Source of the DNA: Actinacidiphila sp. DG2A-62
Lineage (GTDB): Bacteria; Actinomycetota; Actinomycetes; Streptomycetales; Streptomycetaceae
NCBI RefSeq assembly: GCF_035825295.1
Contig: NZ_JAYMGI010000002.1
Coordinates: 6,439,501 to 6,503,500 of the forward strand
Direction of reading: 5' to 3'
DNA length: 64,000 nt
Positions 8,590 to 16,891 of this stretch are shown piece after piece. The notes under the pieces were generated by a model. The model searched no databases. It was not told where the DNA came from and saw only the letters and a list, made by a program, of their open reading frames with translations. Made by a program: the position numbers and the translations under genes. The first letter of the stretch is position 1. Every line of letters begins with the position of its first letter.

Positions 8590-11500
8590 GTGAGGATGCG
8601 CAGAGCCGGCGGAGCGGTGGCGATCGTCGCCGCGTTCGCCGCCGTTGCCGGAACGACCGCCACGGCCGGAGCGGTCACCGCCGGAGGGACGGGGGCGGCG
8701 GCCGGCCGGGGAGGGGGCGCACCCGCGGCCGCCGCCGACCCGTGGACGCTGACCAGCACCGCCTACGCGGCCCAGGACATCACCAGGACCCCGTTCGTCG
8801 GCAACGGCTATCTGGCCGAGCGGCTGCCCGCCGTCGGCCAGGGGTACCAGGGCGACCTCGGGCCCAGCGGCTACCAGTTGGACCAGCAGCCCAAGCAGCG
8901 GCTGACCACCTCCCTGGTCGCGGGCGTCTACAACAAGGGCCTGACGCCCTCGGTTCCGGGCATGGAGTACATGGCCTCGCTGCCGACCTGGAGCACGATG
9001 GCCCTCGGCGTGGCCGGGCACACCCTCGACGCGACCGTGCCGCAGACCCAGCTCAGCGGCTACCAGCAGCGGTTGGACCTCGCGCACGGCGCCGTCACCA
9101 CCTCCATGACCTGGACGCCGGAGGCCGGCAGGGCCACCGCCGTACGCGTCGAGGTGCTCGCCAACCGCGCGCAGGAGCACCTCGCGCAGGTCCGGCTCAC
9201 CGTCACCCCGCAGTGGACCGGCGACCTCTCGCTGGCCGCGCTGCTCGACGGCGCCGGCGCCCAGGGCATCGACGCCACCTCCCGCGCCGTCACCACCGCG
9301 ACGGACACCGCGACCGTCCAGCTCAGCACGCCGGGCGACGGCACCCGGGTGGTGGAGACGCAGACCCTGGTGGCCGGACCGGGCACCAGGGTCTCGGCGC
9401 GCACCGCCGTCGAGCCGGCCGCCGTCGCCGCCACCGCGGGCGAGAACTGGACGATCCCGGTCGCCGCGGGCGGCACGTACACCGTCACCAAGTACGTCGG
9501 CATCGCGACCTCGAACGACGCGACCGCGAACGCCCCCGGCCGCACGGCCGGAGCGGCGGACCTCCGCGACCCCGCCCGCACCGCGGCCCGCGCCGTCCAG
9601 GACGCCGTCCGGCAGGGCTGGCCGAAGCTCACCGCGCGGCACGACGCCGCCTGGGCGGCGCTGTGGAAACCGAACATCCTGGCCGGGGACGACGCCGACC
9701 TGCAGGCCGACGTCAACATGTCCTACTACACGCTCTACTCCAGCCTGCGCGCGGGCAGTTCGTGGAGCATCGCGCCGGCCGGGCTGACCAGCCTGGACTA
9801 CAACGGCGAGATCTTCTGGGACGCCGACACCTGGATGTTCCCCTCGCTGCTCGCCTTCCACCCCGAACTCGCCGAGTCGGTGGTGATGTTCCGCTCCCGC
9901 ACCCGCGCCCGGGCGGAGGCCGACGCGAAGGCCAACGGCTACGACGGCGGGATCTGGGCCTGGGACAACGGGCCCGGCGGCGACTGCGGCGACCTCGGCC
10001 ACCCCATGTGCGTGACCTTCGAGGACCACCTGGAGAGCGACATCGCGCTCGCGCAGTGGCAGTACTACCAGGCCACCGGCGACACCGCCTGGCTGAAGGA
10101 CTACGGCTACCCGGTGCTGAAGGACGTCGCCGCGTTCTGGGCGAGCCGGGTCACGCCAGGCGCGGACGGCGCGTACCACATCGTGGGCGTCACCGGCCCC
10201 GACGAGTACCACGAGCACGTCACCGACAACGCCACCACCAACGCCGGCGCGGTCGTCGCCCTGCGGAACGCCGCCGCCGCGGCGGCCGTGGTGCACCAGA
10301 CCCCCGACCCCGCGTGGACCCGGATCGCCGACCGGATCGCGGTGCCCACCGACGCCGACGGCAGCCACCCCGAGTACGCCGGCTACACGAACCAGACCGC
10401 CAAGCAGGCCGACACGGTCATGCTCACCTACCCGCTGGGCTACGTCACCGACCCGGCGTCCGCCGCGGCCGACCTGGACCGCTACATGCCGGTCACCGAC
10501 GTCAACGGACCGGCGATGACGCACTCGGTGGAGTCGGTGATCGCCGCGCGGATCCAGCAGCCCGGCTGCCTGGCCGACACCCTCTTCGAGAACGCCTACC
10601 GGCCGTATCTCAAGGGCCCGTTCCGCCAGTTCGCGGAGACCCAGGGGGACGTGCCGCTGCAAGGCGGCGGCTACGGCCCGGCGTTCACCTTCGCCACCGG
10701 CGCCGGCGGGTTCCTGCAGACCTTCGTCCAGGGGTTCGGCGGTCTGCGGTGGGGCGCCGACAGCCTGGCGCTGGCCCCGACCCTGCCGCCGCAGCTCGGA
10801 TCGGGCATCACCCTGGCCGGGCTCGCGTACCACGGCAGCAGGCTGAGCGTGCGCATCGGCGCGACGACCACCACGGTCACCCTCGACTCGGGCCGGCCGG
10901 TCGCGCTCAGCACGCCGGACGGCGCCAGGACGGTCACCCACGGCCGCCCGGTGACGCTCAGGACGGCCCGCCCCGACCTCGACCCGACCGACGACCTCGC
11001 GCGCTGCGGGACCGCCTCCGCCGACTCCGCGCTGCCGGCCCAGTACGCCGCGGGCGCCGTGGACGGCAACGACACCACCACGTGGACCGCGGCCGCCGGC
11101 GCCTCCTCCCTCCAGGTCGCGCTGACCGGCCGCGACGCGGTCGACCACCTCCACGTCCGGTGGGGCGCCACCCGCCCCGACACCTACACCGTCGAGGTCC
11201 AGGACGGCGCGGGCGCGGCCTGGCGGCAGGTGGACCAGGGCAGCGTCCCGGCCGTGGGCGACCTGGCGGCGCACTGGAGCCGTACGCAGGCCACCGCGGT
11301 GCGGCTGTCGTTCGCCGGCGCGGTGCCGGCGGCGGTCGCCTCGCTGAGCGTGCCCCGCGCACGGGCCGCCGACCTCACGGCGACGCTGGCGGCCGAGGGC
11401 GCCTCGCCCGGGAAGCCCACCACCGTGCGGCTGACCCTCGCCTCCGTCGGCGGCGCCGACGCCCGCCACGTGGTGAGCGCCCTGCGGGTGCCGGCCGGCT

Positions 11501-12099
11501 GGCAGGTCAGCCCCGACCCCGCGCCGATCACCATCGCCCAGAGCGGCCACGCCGACCAGCAGTGGACCGTCACCCCGCCGGCCGGTCAGGCCACCACGGC
11601 CGCCCGCATCACCGCCAGCACCGCCTGGGACGGCACCGCGGGACGCGACACGACCACCGCCGCTGCCGTCCTGCCGGTCGTGACGCCCTCGCCGCTCGGC
11701 GCGACGATCGAGGCGGAGGCCGGCGCGCTCAGCGGCGGCGCCCAGGTCGCGGGCGACCACGGCGGCTACACCGGCAGCGGTTTCGTGGCCGGCTGGTACG
11801 CCGGGGCCGCCGACACCGTCGCGGTGCACGTCCCGGCCGCCGGACCCCGTACCGTCACCGTCCGCTACGCCAACTCCCTGGGCGGACAGCGGCCGCCGCT
11901 GCAGAACGTCACCCGCACGATCACCCTCGACGCCGGCGGCTCCCGGCAGCAGGTCCAGCTGCCCGTCACCGGGAGCTGGGACACCTGGTCGACCGTCAGC
12001 GTCCCGGTCGACCTCCCCGCCGGGGACGTGCCGATCACCCTCACCGTCGGACCGGCCGACTCCGGCAGCGTCAACATCGACAGCCTGACCGTCGACTGA
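8590..12099 (+). CDS. Secreted multidomain GH65 glycoside hydrolase/trehalase-like enzyme
   Basis: 1169 residues from GTG 8590, chosen because GGAGG at 8578-8582 precedes it at 7 nt and a signal peptide follows immediately (cleavage near residue 50). Residues ~50-270 are the GH65 N-terminal beta-sandwich and ~300-690 the (alpha/alpha)6 catalytic domain, with VTGPDEYHEHVTDNATTN carrying the catalytic acid Glu. After ~800 come an F5/8-type discoidin (CBM32-like) domain, an NPCBM-associated NEW3-like module (~930-1020) and a CBM6/35-like module (~1035-1169, EAEAG...SVNIDSLTVD). Secretion suggests hydrolysis of an alpha-glucoside such as trehalose or kojibiose outside the cell rather than phosphorolysis. 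Substrate is not provable here. Confidence 0.88.
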   Translation: MRMRRAGGAVAIVAAFAAVAGTTATAGAVTAGGTGAAAGRGGGAPAAAADPWTLTSTAYAAQDITRTPFVGNGYLAERLPAVGQGYQGDLGPSGYQLDQQPKQRLTTSLVAGVYNKGLTPSVPGMEYMASLPTWSTMALGVAGHTLDATVPQTQLSGYQQRLDLAHGAVTTSMTWTPEAGRATAVRVEVLANRAQEHLAQVRLTVTPQWTGDLSLAALLDGAGAQGIDATSRAVTTATDTATVQLSTPGDGTRVVETQTLVAGPGTRVSARTAVEPAAVAATAGENWTIPVAAGGTYTVTKYVGIATSNDATANAPGRTAGAADLRDPARTAARAVQDAVRQGWPKLTARHDAAWAALWKPNILAGDDADLQADVNMSYYTLYSSLRAGSSWSIAPAGLTSLDYNGEIFWDADTWMFPSLLAFHPELAESVVMFRSRTRARAEADAKANGYDGGIWAWDNGPGGDCGDLGHPMCVTFEDHLESDIALAQWQYYQATGDTAWLKDYGYPVLKDVAAFWASRVTPGADGAYHIVGVTGPDEYHEHVTDNATTNAGAVVALRNAAAAAAVVHQTPDPAWTRIADRIAVPTDADGSHPEYAGYTNQTAKQADTVMLTYPLGYVTDPASAAADLDRYMPVTDVNGPAMTHSVESVIAARIQQPGCLADTLFENAYRPYLKGPFRQFAETQGDVPLQGGGYGPAFTFATGAGGFLQTFVQGFGGLRWGADSLALAPTLPPQLGSGITLAGLAYHGSRLSVRIGATTTTVTLDSGRPVALSTPDGARTVTHGRPVTLRTARPDLDPTDDLARCGTASADSALPAQYAAGAVDGNDTTTWTAAAGASSLQVALTGRDAVDHLHVRWGATRPDTYTVEVQDGAGAAWRQVDQGSVPAVGDLAAHWSRTQATAVRLSFAGAVPAAVASLSVPRARAADLTATLAAEGASPGKPTTVRLTLASVGGADARHVVSALRVPAGWQVSPDPAPITIAQSGHADQQWTVTPPAGQATTAARITASTAWDGTAGRDTTTAAAVLPVVTPSPLGATIEAEAGALSGGAQVAGDHGGYTGSGFVAGWYAGAADTVAVHVPAAGPRTVTVRYANSLGGQRPPLQNVTRTITLDAGGSRQQVQLPVTGSWDTWSTVSVPVDLPAGDVPITLTVGPADSGSVNIDSLTVD

Positions 12100-12107
12100 C
12101 GGGCGGT

Positions 12108-12139
12108 CGGCCCGCCCGGGAGGGGTCCCGGGCGGGCCG
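12108..12139. terminator. Strong hairpin terminator after the GH65 gene
   Basis: Perfect 14-bp arms CGGCCCGCCCGGGA / TCCCGGGCGGGCCG with a GGGG loop, starting 8 bp after the GH65 stop codon. No T-tract. Confidence 0.75.
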
Positions 12140-12190
12140 CCTAGCGTGGAGCGCGACGGCGCGCGGGGGCCGGGCAGGGAGGAAGGGCGG

Positions 12191-12811
12191 GTGGCGGACC
12201 GGCCGGCGCGGGAGTGGGACGCACAGGTGGCGCGGCTCGCGGTGGAGAGGGCGCGGGCGCAGCAGGACCGCCGCTCGCCGCGCGGCCGCCGGAGGCGACT
12301 GGTCCGCCGCCTGGCCCTGGCGGGGACCGGGGCGGTACTGGCCCTGTGCCTCCACCACAGCCCCTACAAGCCCACCGTCCCGGTCTGTGACGAGAAACCG
12401 ATGCGGCGCGGGGACCTGTGCATGGTCATCGCCCACGGCAGCCCCGGCTCGGGCACCTTCGACTACGACCAGATGCAGGCCCGGGCCCGGCACGCGCACG
12501 ACGAGGACGACACCGCCGTGACCGTCATGAACGACGTGGGCTGGGCGGCGCTGTCGATCGGCGGCCTCGCCGCGCTCATGTCGGCGGCGGGAGCGCTGCG
12601 CGGCCGGCCGTGGGGCAGGCCGGCGGACCGGCCCTGCCCGCGCTGCGGCCGGGCGACGCTGCGCGAGCGCCACGTCGGGGTGACGGCGCCCGCAGGGCGC
12701 ACGGCGCAGGTGCGGCTGGTGACGCTCTGCACCGCGGAGTGCGGCCACGCCGAGACGCGGGCCGCGCGGGACCTGACGGCGCAGGTGGTCAACCGGGGCG
12801 AGCCGCGCTGA
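12191..12811 (+). CDS. Hypothetical membrane protein with C-terminal zinc-ribbon-like cysteines
   Basis: 206 residues from GTG 12191, chosen because GGAGG lies 8 nt upstream; an ATG-type start at 12146 would lack one. An Arg/Glu-rich cytoplasmic N-terminus (1-42) is followed by TM1 (~43-57). A ~60-residue Asp/His-rich loop leads to TM2 (~127-145). The C-terminal tail has CPRCG and, ~35 residues on, CTAECGH, suggesting a single zinc-ribbon fold. I do not recognise the family. It follows the GH65 terminator and so is probably transcribed separately. Confidence 0.65.
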   Translation: MADRPAREWDAQVARLAVERARAQQDRRSPRGRRRRLVRRLALAGTGAVLALCLHHSPYKPTVPVCDEKPMRRGDLCMVIAHGSPGSGTFDYDQMQARARHAHDEDDTAVTVMNDVGWAALSIGGLAALMSAAGALRGRPWGRPADRPCPRCGRATLRERHVGVTAPAGRTAQVRLVTLCTAECGHAETRAARDLTAQVVNRGEPR

Positions 12812-12848
12812 CGTCAGCCGCCGCCCGCGCCCGACGTTCGGGCCGGCC

Positions 12849-13238
12849 TCAGCGCGGTGACGGGACGACGCGGATGCCGACCGTTCCCTTCGTGCCGCGC
12901 CGCAGCCGGCTGGCGAGGAGCACCAGGCGGCCGGACAGGCCGTACTTGCGGGCGATCTCGGCGCGGTAGCGCGCCGTGGTCCGCGCGTCGCAGATCTCGG
13001 CGGTCGCCTCGACCTGCGCGCCGGTGGGGTTGCCGCGGATGTCGCACGGGCCCACGAGGACGTCCGCGCGGGCCCGGACGCGCCGCACCTTCCAGGAGTC
13101 CGCCACCGTCCAGACGCCCAGGGCCGCGCCGTCGCGCACCACCCAGACCGGGGTCGAGACGGCGCTTCCGTCGGCGCGGTAACTGGTGAGCAGCAGGTAC
13201 CTGCCCGCTGCGAGCGTGCTGACCGTCGTGTCGTCCAT
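12849..13238 (-). CDS. PPOX-class (split beta-barrel) F420/FMN-dependent oxidoreductase
   Basis: 129 residues, the usual size of the Rv2061/Rv1155-like family. The conserved opening is seen (LAAGRYLLLTSYRADGS, STPVWVV), followed by VRARADVLVGPCDIRGNP, typical of small split-barrel flavin/deazaflavin reductases. They reduce or bind F420 or FMN in the cytoplasm; the substrate is unknown. The start is ATG 13238, with an upstream in-frame ATG at about 13289 possible. It is divergent from a TetR gene across a region with a 41-bp palindrome, so it is very likely that regulator's target. Confidence 0.85.
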   Translation of the reverse strand: MDDTTVSTLAAGRYLLLTSYRADGSAVSTPVWVVRDGAALGVWTVADSWKVRRVRARADVLVGPCDIRGNPTGAQVEATAEICDARTTARYRAEIARKYGLSGRLVLLASRLRRGTKGTVGIRVVPSPR

Positions 13239-13301
13239 GGCGCGCTCCCAAGCCCGTTCCTGCGGCGCTTCATGCCGGGTCCGCTCCATCGTACCCGGCC
13301 T

Positions 13302-13342
13302 TACTTGACAGAGATGACGGATTCTGTCCACTCTGCCAAGTA
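13302..13342. promoter_or_regulatory. TetR-type operator palindrome
   Basis: TACTTGACAGAG (13302-13313) and CTCTGCCAAGTA (13331-13342) are inverted repeats matching at 11 of 12 positions around a 17-bp centre. An inner pair GACAGA...TCTGTC overlaps. It lies in the divergent promoter of the PPOX and TetR genes and contains a TTGACA -35-like hexamer at 13305-13310, so binding would block transcription. Confidence 0.75.
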
Positions 13343-13367
13343 CCGGAGACCCGACGGAAGGGACACC

Positions 13368-13988
13368 GTGGCCGGGGAGCAGGGCGGCGCATCGCCGCGG
13401 ACGCGCGTCCCGCGCGGGGCGGGCGGAACCGGCCGGGCCGAGGACATGCTGTCCGCGGCCCAGGGAGTGTTCCTGCGCTTCGGCTACCGCAAGACGTCGA
13501 TGGACGAGGTCGCCCGGGCGGCCGGCCTGTCGCGCCAGGGCCTCTACCTGCACTTCGCCACCAAGCAGGAGCTGTTCCACGCGGTCGTCACGCGCATGGT
13601 CGACGCGGTCCGCACGGCCGCGCTCGCCGCGCTGGAACGCGCCGACCTGAGCGTTCCGGAACGGCTCCTGCGCGCCCTGACCGCCCTGGCGGGGGACGCC
13701 GGGGGACTGGGCGGCGGCGCCGCGAGCGACCTCCTGCGGGCGGCGGACGCGCAGGCCGGGCCGCTGCTCGACCAGGCGCGCACCGAGATCGTCGCGGCCA
13801 TGGCCGCGCTCCTGGAACGCAGCGGCGCCGCCGCGCCGTGGCGGGACGCCGGACTCACCGCGACGGACCTGGCCGAGCACCTCTACCTGTTGCACCCCGC
13901 CGTCGCCCGGTCCGGCGAGGACCCCGCGCGGCAGCGCGAGCGACTCGCCGTCGCCGTCCGCATCGTCACGCGCGGCCGCACCGGCTGA
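13368..13988 (+). CDS. TetR-family transcriptional regulator
   Basis: 206 residues from GTG 13368, preceded by GGAAGGG; the longer frame upstream would read through the operator. The N-terminal TetR helix-turn-helix is clear at about residues 26-72 (FLRFGYRKTSMDEVARAAG, then LSRQGLYLHFATKQELF). The C-terminal ligand domain is Ala/Leu-rich and resembles other TetR_C domains only in general form. It probably represses itself and the divergent PPOX oxidoreductase through the palindrome between them. Inducer unknown. Confidence 0.9.
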   Translation: MAGEQGGASPRTRVPRGAGGTGRAEDMLSAAQGVFLRFGYRKTSMDEVARAAGLSRQGLYLHFATKQELFHAVVTRMVDAVRTAALAALERADLSVPERLLRALTALAGDAGGLGGGAASDLLRAADAQAGPLLDQARTEIVAAMAALLERSGAAAPWRDAGLTATDLAEHLYLLHPAVARSGEDPARQRERLAVAVRIVTRGRTG

Positions 13989-14022
13989 ACCCCTGCCCGG
14001 CCGTACCGCCTGATCCGCGCGC

Positions 14023-14083
14023 GGCGCCGCCCGAACCATGCGGGCGGCGCCCGAACCATGCGGGCGGCGCCCGAACCAGGCGG
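14023..14083. repeat. 20-bp tandem repeats forming hairpins between convergent genes
   Basis: Three head-to-tail copies of about 20 bp built on CGCCCGAACCATGCGGGCGG; the third copy is degenerate. GGCGCCGCCCG (14023-14033) pairs perfectly with CGGGCGGCGCC (14041-14051). They sit between the convergent TetR and oxidoreductase genes and can act as terminator stems. Confidence 0.6.
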
Positions 14084-14156
14084 GAGCCGCCCGGCCGCGG
14101 CGGGACCCCGTCCGTCCCCGTCCGTCCCGCGCGGCGCCGGCCTCGCCGGCGACCGC

Positions 14157-15080
14157 CTACACCAGGGTGACCACGATCTTGCCGTGGACGCGGCGGCCGG
14201 ACTGGAGCCGCACGGCCTCCTGTATCCGCTCGAGGGGAAACGTCTCGGCGATCGGCACGGTGAGCTCGCCGGCCGCGATGGCACCGGTGATGTGCGTCAG
14301 ATCCTCCGGGCTCGCGTCGAAGCCGCTGGTGGCGCGCACGCCCTGCGGGGGGTTGGGCGCCGCGATCGTGGCGATCCGCTCCGCGGGGACGCCCAGCGCC
14401 AGCGCCGCCTCGGCCGTTTCCGTGCCGAACAGGTCGATGGCCGCGCTGACGCCCCCGGGGACCGTCGCGCGCACGCGGTCCTCCAGGCCGGGGCCGTAGG
14501 CGACCGGCTCGGCGCCGAGCCCCCGCAGGAAGTCGAAGGTGCCTTCGGATGCGGTGCCGATCACCCGGGCGCCCGCGAGCCGGGCGAGCTGGACGGCGAA
14601 CACGCCGACGCCGCCGGCGGCTCCGCCGATCAGGACGGTGTCGCCGGCCTTCACGCCAGTCGCCGTCAGCGCCGCCGACGCCGTCAGTCCGGCCACCGCG
14701 AGGGTGCTGGCCACCTCGTCGCTGACCTCGGCCGGCGTGTGCCGCAGGGCGTTCGCGCCGGACGGGTCGATCACGACGAAATCGGCGGCGGCCTGGGCCG
14801 TCGCGGCGCCGTAGACGCGATCGCCCACCGCGAAGTCGGCGACTCCGGCGCCGACCTCGTCCACGGTGCCCGCGAAGTCGGTGGCGAACCCGGCCGGCAG
14901 GGTGATCCCGAACCGCTGTGCCGCCTCGGGCACGGAGGAGAGCACCCAGTCCATCGGGTTGAGTCCGACCGCGGTCACCCGGACGCGGACCTCGCCCGCG
15001 CCCGCGTGCGGCTCCGGTACCTCGCGCAGTTCCAGTACCTCGGGGCCTCCGAAGGTGTCGTACACGACGGCTCGGCTCAT
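14157..15080 (-). CDS. NADP-dependent zinc-less quinone oxidoreductase (MDR superfamily)
   Basis: 307 residues, normal for quinone oxidoreductase/zeta-crystallin types. The N-terminal GroES-like fold is seen (VVYDTFGGPEVLELREVPEP; VGLNPMDW) and the Rossmann nucleotide-binding loop VLIGGAAGGVGVFAVQLA at about 147-164. No catalytic or structural zinc ligands are present. It should reduce enones or quinones with NADPH in the cytoplasm. ATG 15080. It is divergent from a TetR gene with two palindromes between them, so it is the likely repressed target. Confidence 0.9.
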   Translation of the reverse strand: MSRAVVYDTFGGPEVLELREVPEPHAGAGEVRVRVTAVGLNPMDWVLSSVPEAAQRFGITLPAGFATDFAGTVDEVGAGVADFAVGDRVYGAATAQAAADFVVIDPSGANALRHTPAEVSDEVASTLAVAGLTASAALTATGVKAGDTVLIGGAAGGVGVFAVQLARLAGARVIGTASEGTFDFLRGLGAEPVAYGPGLEDRVRATVPGGVSAAIDLFGTETAEAALALGVPAERIATIAAPNPPQGVRATSGFDASPEDLTHITGAIAAGELTVPIAETFPLERIQEAVRLQSGRRVHGKIVVTLV

Positions 15081-15111
15081 GACGCGCTCCAGACAGTGAA
15101 GGGATGGTTGG

Positions 15112-15163
15112 TGATGGGAGTTTGTCCCATCACCGTACCACGTGACGGGACTTTCTCCCATGG
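15112..15163. promoter_or_regulatory. Two tandem TetR-type operators
   Basis: Site A at 15112-15132 is TGATGGGA-GTTTG-TCCCATCA, with perfect 8-bp arms. Site B at 15143-15163 is TGACGGGA-CTTTC-TCCCATGG with the same geometry and GGGA-nnTTn-TCCC core. The centres are 31 bp apart, about three helical turns, within the 97-bp divergent promoter of the quinone oxidoreductase and TetR genes. Confidence 0.8.
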
Positions 15164-15177
15164 CCTAGGCTGCTGGC

Positions 15178-15786
15178 ATGGCGAGGTGGCAACCCAACAC
15201 ACCCCAGCGGCTGGCGCTGGCGGCGCTCACCCTGTTCGCGGAGCGCGGTTACGACGCGACCACGGTCAACGACATCGCCGAGCGGGCCGGGCTGACGAAG
15301 AGCACCTTCTTCCGGCACTGCAACGACAAGCGCGAGGTCCTCTTCCTCGGCCGGGACGTCATGGCGTCCCGGCTGGCGGACGCCGTCCGCGCCACCTCGG
15401 CCGCCACGCCCCCGGCCGACGTCCTCGCGGCCGTGCTCGACGCGGTCGCCGCCTTCTTCCCGCCGGAGCGCCGCGCCACGGCGGCCACCCGGGCGACGGT
15501 CGTCGCCTCGCACGCCGAGCTGCGCGAACGCGAACTGCTCAAGGGTGCGGAGCTGGCGGGCGTGATCGAGAACGCGGCACGGGAGCAGGGCCGCGGGGAG
15601 ACCGCCGCCCGGTTCCTGGCCGCGCTCGGGCTCCTCGCGTTCGACATCACCTACCACCGCTGGATCGCGGACCCCGAGGAGCGCGGCTACCGCGACCACG
15701 CCGCCGAGACCCTGGCCGAGCTCGCCGAGCAGGCGAGCGCACTGCTGCCCGGCGCGGACCGCCCTGTGAGCGGCGCGCCGCACTGA
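15178..15786 (+). CDS. TetR-family transcriptional regulator
   Basis: 202 residues from ATG 15178. The helix-turn-helix lies at about residues 10-55 (RLALAALTLFAERGYDATTVNDIAE split over two helices, then LTKSTFFRHCNDKREVLF). The C-terminal half contains the stretch AFDITYHRWIADPEERGY typical of one TetR_C subgroup. The two GGGA...TCCC operators lie between it and the divergent oxidoreductase, so autorepression and repression of that neighbour are expected. Inducer probably an electrophile or quinone-like compound (inference). Confidence 0.9.
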   Translation: MARWQPNTPQRLALAALTLFAERGYDATTVNDIAERAGLTKSTFFRHCNDKREVLFLGRDVMASRLADAVRATSAATPPADVLAAVLDAVAAFFPPERRATAATRATVVASHAELRERELLKGAELAGVIENAAREQGRGETAARFLAALGLLAFDITYHRWIADPEERGYRDHAAETLAELAEQASALLPGADRPVSGAPH

Positions 15787-15808
15787 GCACGGCCGACGGC
15801 GGAACTCC

Positions 15809-16741
15809 TCAGACGCGGGCGGCGGCCATCGCCTTCCGGACGGCTTCCAGGCCCGTGGCGTGGTCGACGACCGGCCGGTAGCCGAGGTCGATCACCGCCT
15901 TGTCCGTGCGCAGGGTGCACTGCTGTCCGAGGAACCACCGGGCGGGTACGGGGATCTGGTCCGCCGCGGTCTCGGCGTCCATGTCGGGGACCGCGGCGTC
16001 GACGCCGTGGATCGCGAAGTGCGCCTCCAGGAACGCGCGGAGGGTGACGCGGTGCAGGTCGGTGACGAAGTACGCCTGGCCCGGCCGGCCGCGCTGCCAG
16101 CCGAGCACGAGCCCCTCGACGGCGTTGTCGACGTACGTCACGTCGGTGGTGTGCCGGCCCCCGTCGATCCAGGCCAGCCGCCCCGCCTTCGCGGCGGCGA
16201 CCAGGCCGTCGACGAGGGAACTGTGGGGTCCCCAGACGAACCGGGGGCGGATCGACACCGTGGCGAAGCCGGGGGCGTCGGCGTCGAGCACGATCTTCTC
16301 GGCCGCGGCCTTCGTGGCGCTGTAGGCGGCCGGCGAGTCGGGCCGCAGCGGCGCGGTCTCGTCGACGTCCACGAGCGGGGCGCCGGCCAGGAGCGCGGCC
16401 TCGCTCCCGCAGTGGACGAACCGCGGGACGCCGGCGTGGCGAGCGGCGTCGACGGCCGCCCGGGTGCCGCGCACCGTCACCAGCTCGTGGCGGTCCCGGT
16501 CCGCGGTGATGTCCGTCTCGGCCGCGAGGTGGAACACCACCTCGCGGCCCCTCAGCGCGTCCTGCCAGGTCAGTGGGTCGGTCAACTCGCCCCGCACCGG
16601 CTCCGCGCCCAGCGCCGAGACCTTCGCGGCCGCTGCCTCGCTGCGCACCAGGGCGCCCACCGAGTGCCCCGCGCCGACGAGTCGGCGTACCAGTGCCCGG
16701 CCGATGAACCCGGAACCGCCGGTGACGAACACGCGTGCCAT
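15809..16741 (-). CDS. NAD-dependent epimerase/dehydratase (extended SDR)
   Basis: 310 residues from ATG 16741 (GGAG upstream). Rossmann motif TGGSGFIG at residues 7-14, active-site YSATK, and RPRFVWGP in the substrate-binding half, all typical of 3-beta-HSD/dihydroflavonol-reductase-like extended SDRs. It oxidises or reduces an alcohol/ketone with NAD(P) in the cytoplasm; the exact substrate is not evident. It is divergent from a LysR regulator, its probable controller. Confidence 0.88.
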   Translation of the reverse strand: MARVFVTGGSGFIGRALVRRLVGAGHSVGALVRSEAAAAKVSALGAEPVRGELTDPLTWQDALRGREVVFHLAAETDITADRDRHELVTVRGTRAAVDAARHAGVPRFVHCGSEAALLAGAPLVDVDETAPLRPDSPAAYSATKAAAEKIVLDADAPGFATVSIRPRFVWGPHSSLVDGLVAAAKAGRLAWIDGGRHTTDVTYVDNAVEGLVLGWQRGRPGQAYFVTDLHRVTLRAFLEAHFAIHGVDAAVPDMDAETAADQIPVPARWFLGQQCTLRTDKAVIDLGYRPVVDHATGLEAVRKAMAAARV

Positions 16742-16891
16742 GGATCGCTCCTTCGCTCTGTGGGAGGCCCCGGCTCCGTGCGAACCCTTCGCCGGCCCGG
16801 CGCATCGGCCTCGTGGAGTAGAGCAACCGGGCCCGACCAGAGCTTCCCTCGATGCCACTCATGCTTCGACGGGCTGCGATAACGTTTATGA

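Noticed and set aside
8479..11829. A 1116-codon open frame antisense to the GH65 gene
   Set aside because: High GC content keeps stops rare in the opposite strand; the translation is low-complexity Gly/Arg/Val/His with no domain, while the plus strand encodes a clear enzyme.
12146..12190. Longer N-terminus for the zinc-ribbon membrane protein
   Set aside because: No Shine-Dalgarno before 12146, whereas GGAGG precedes the GTG at 12191.
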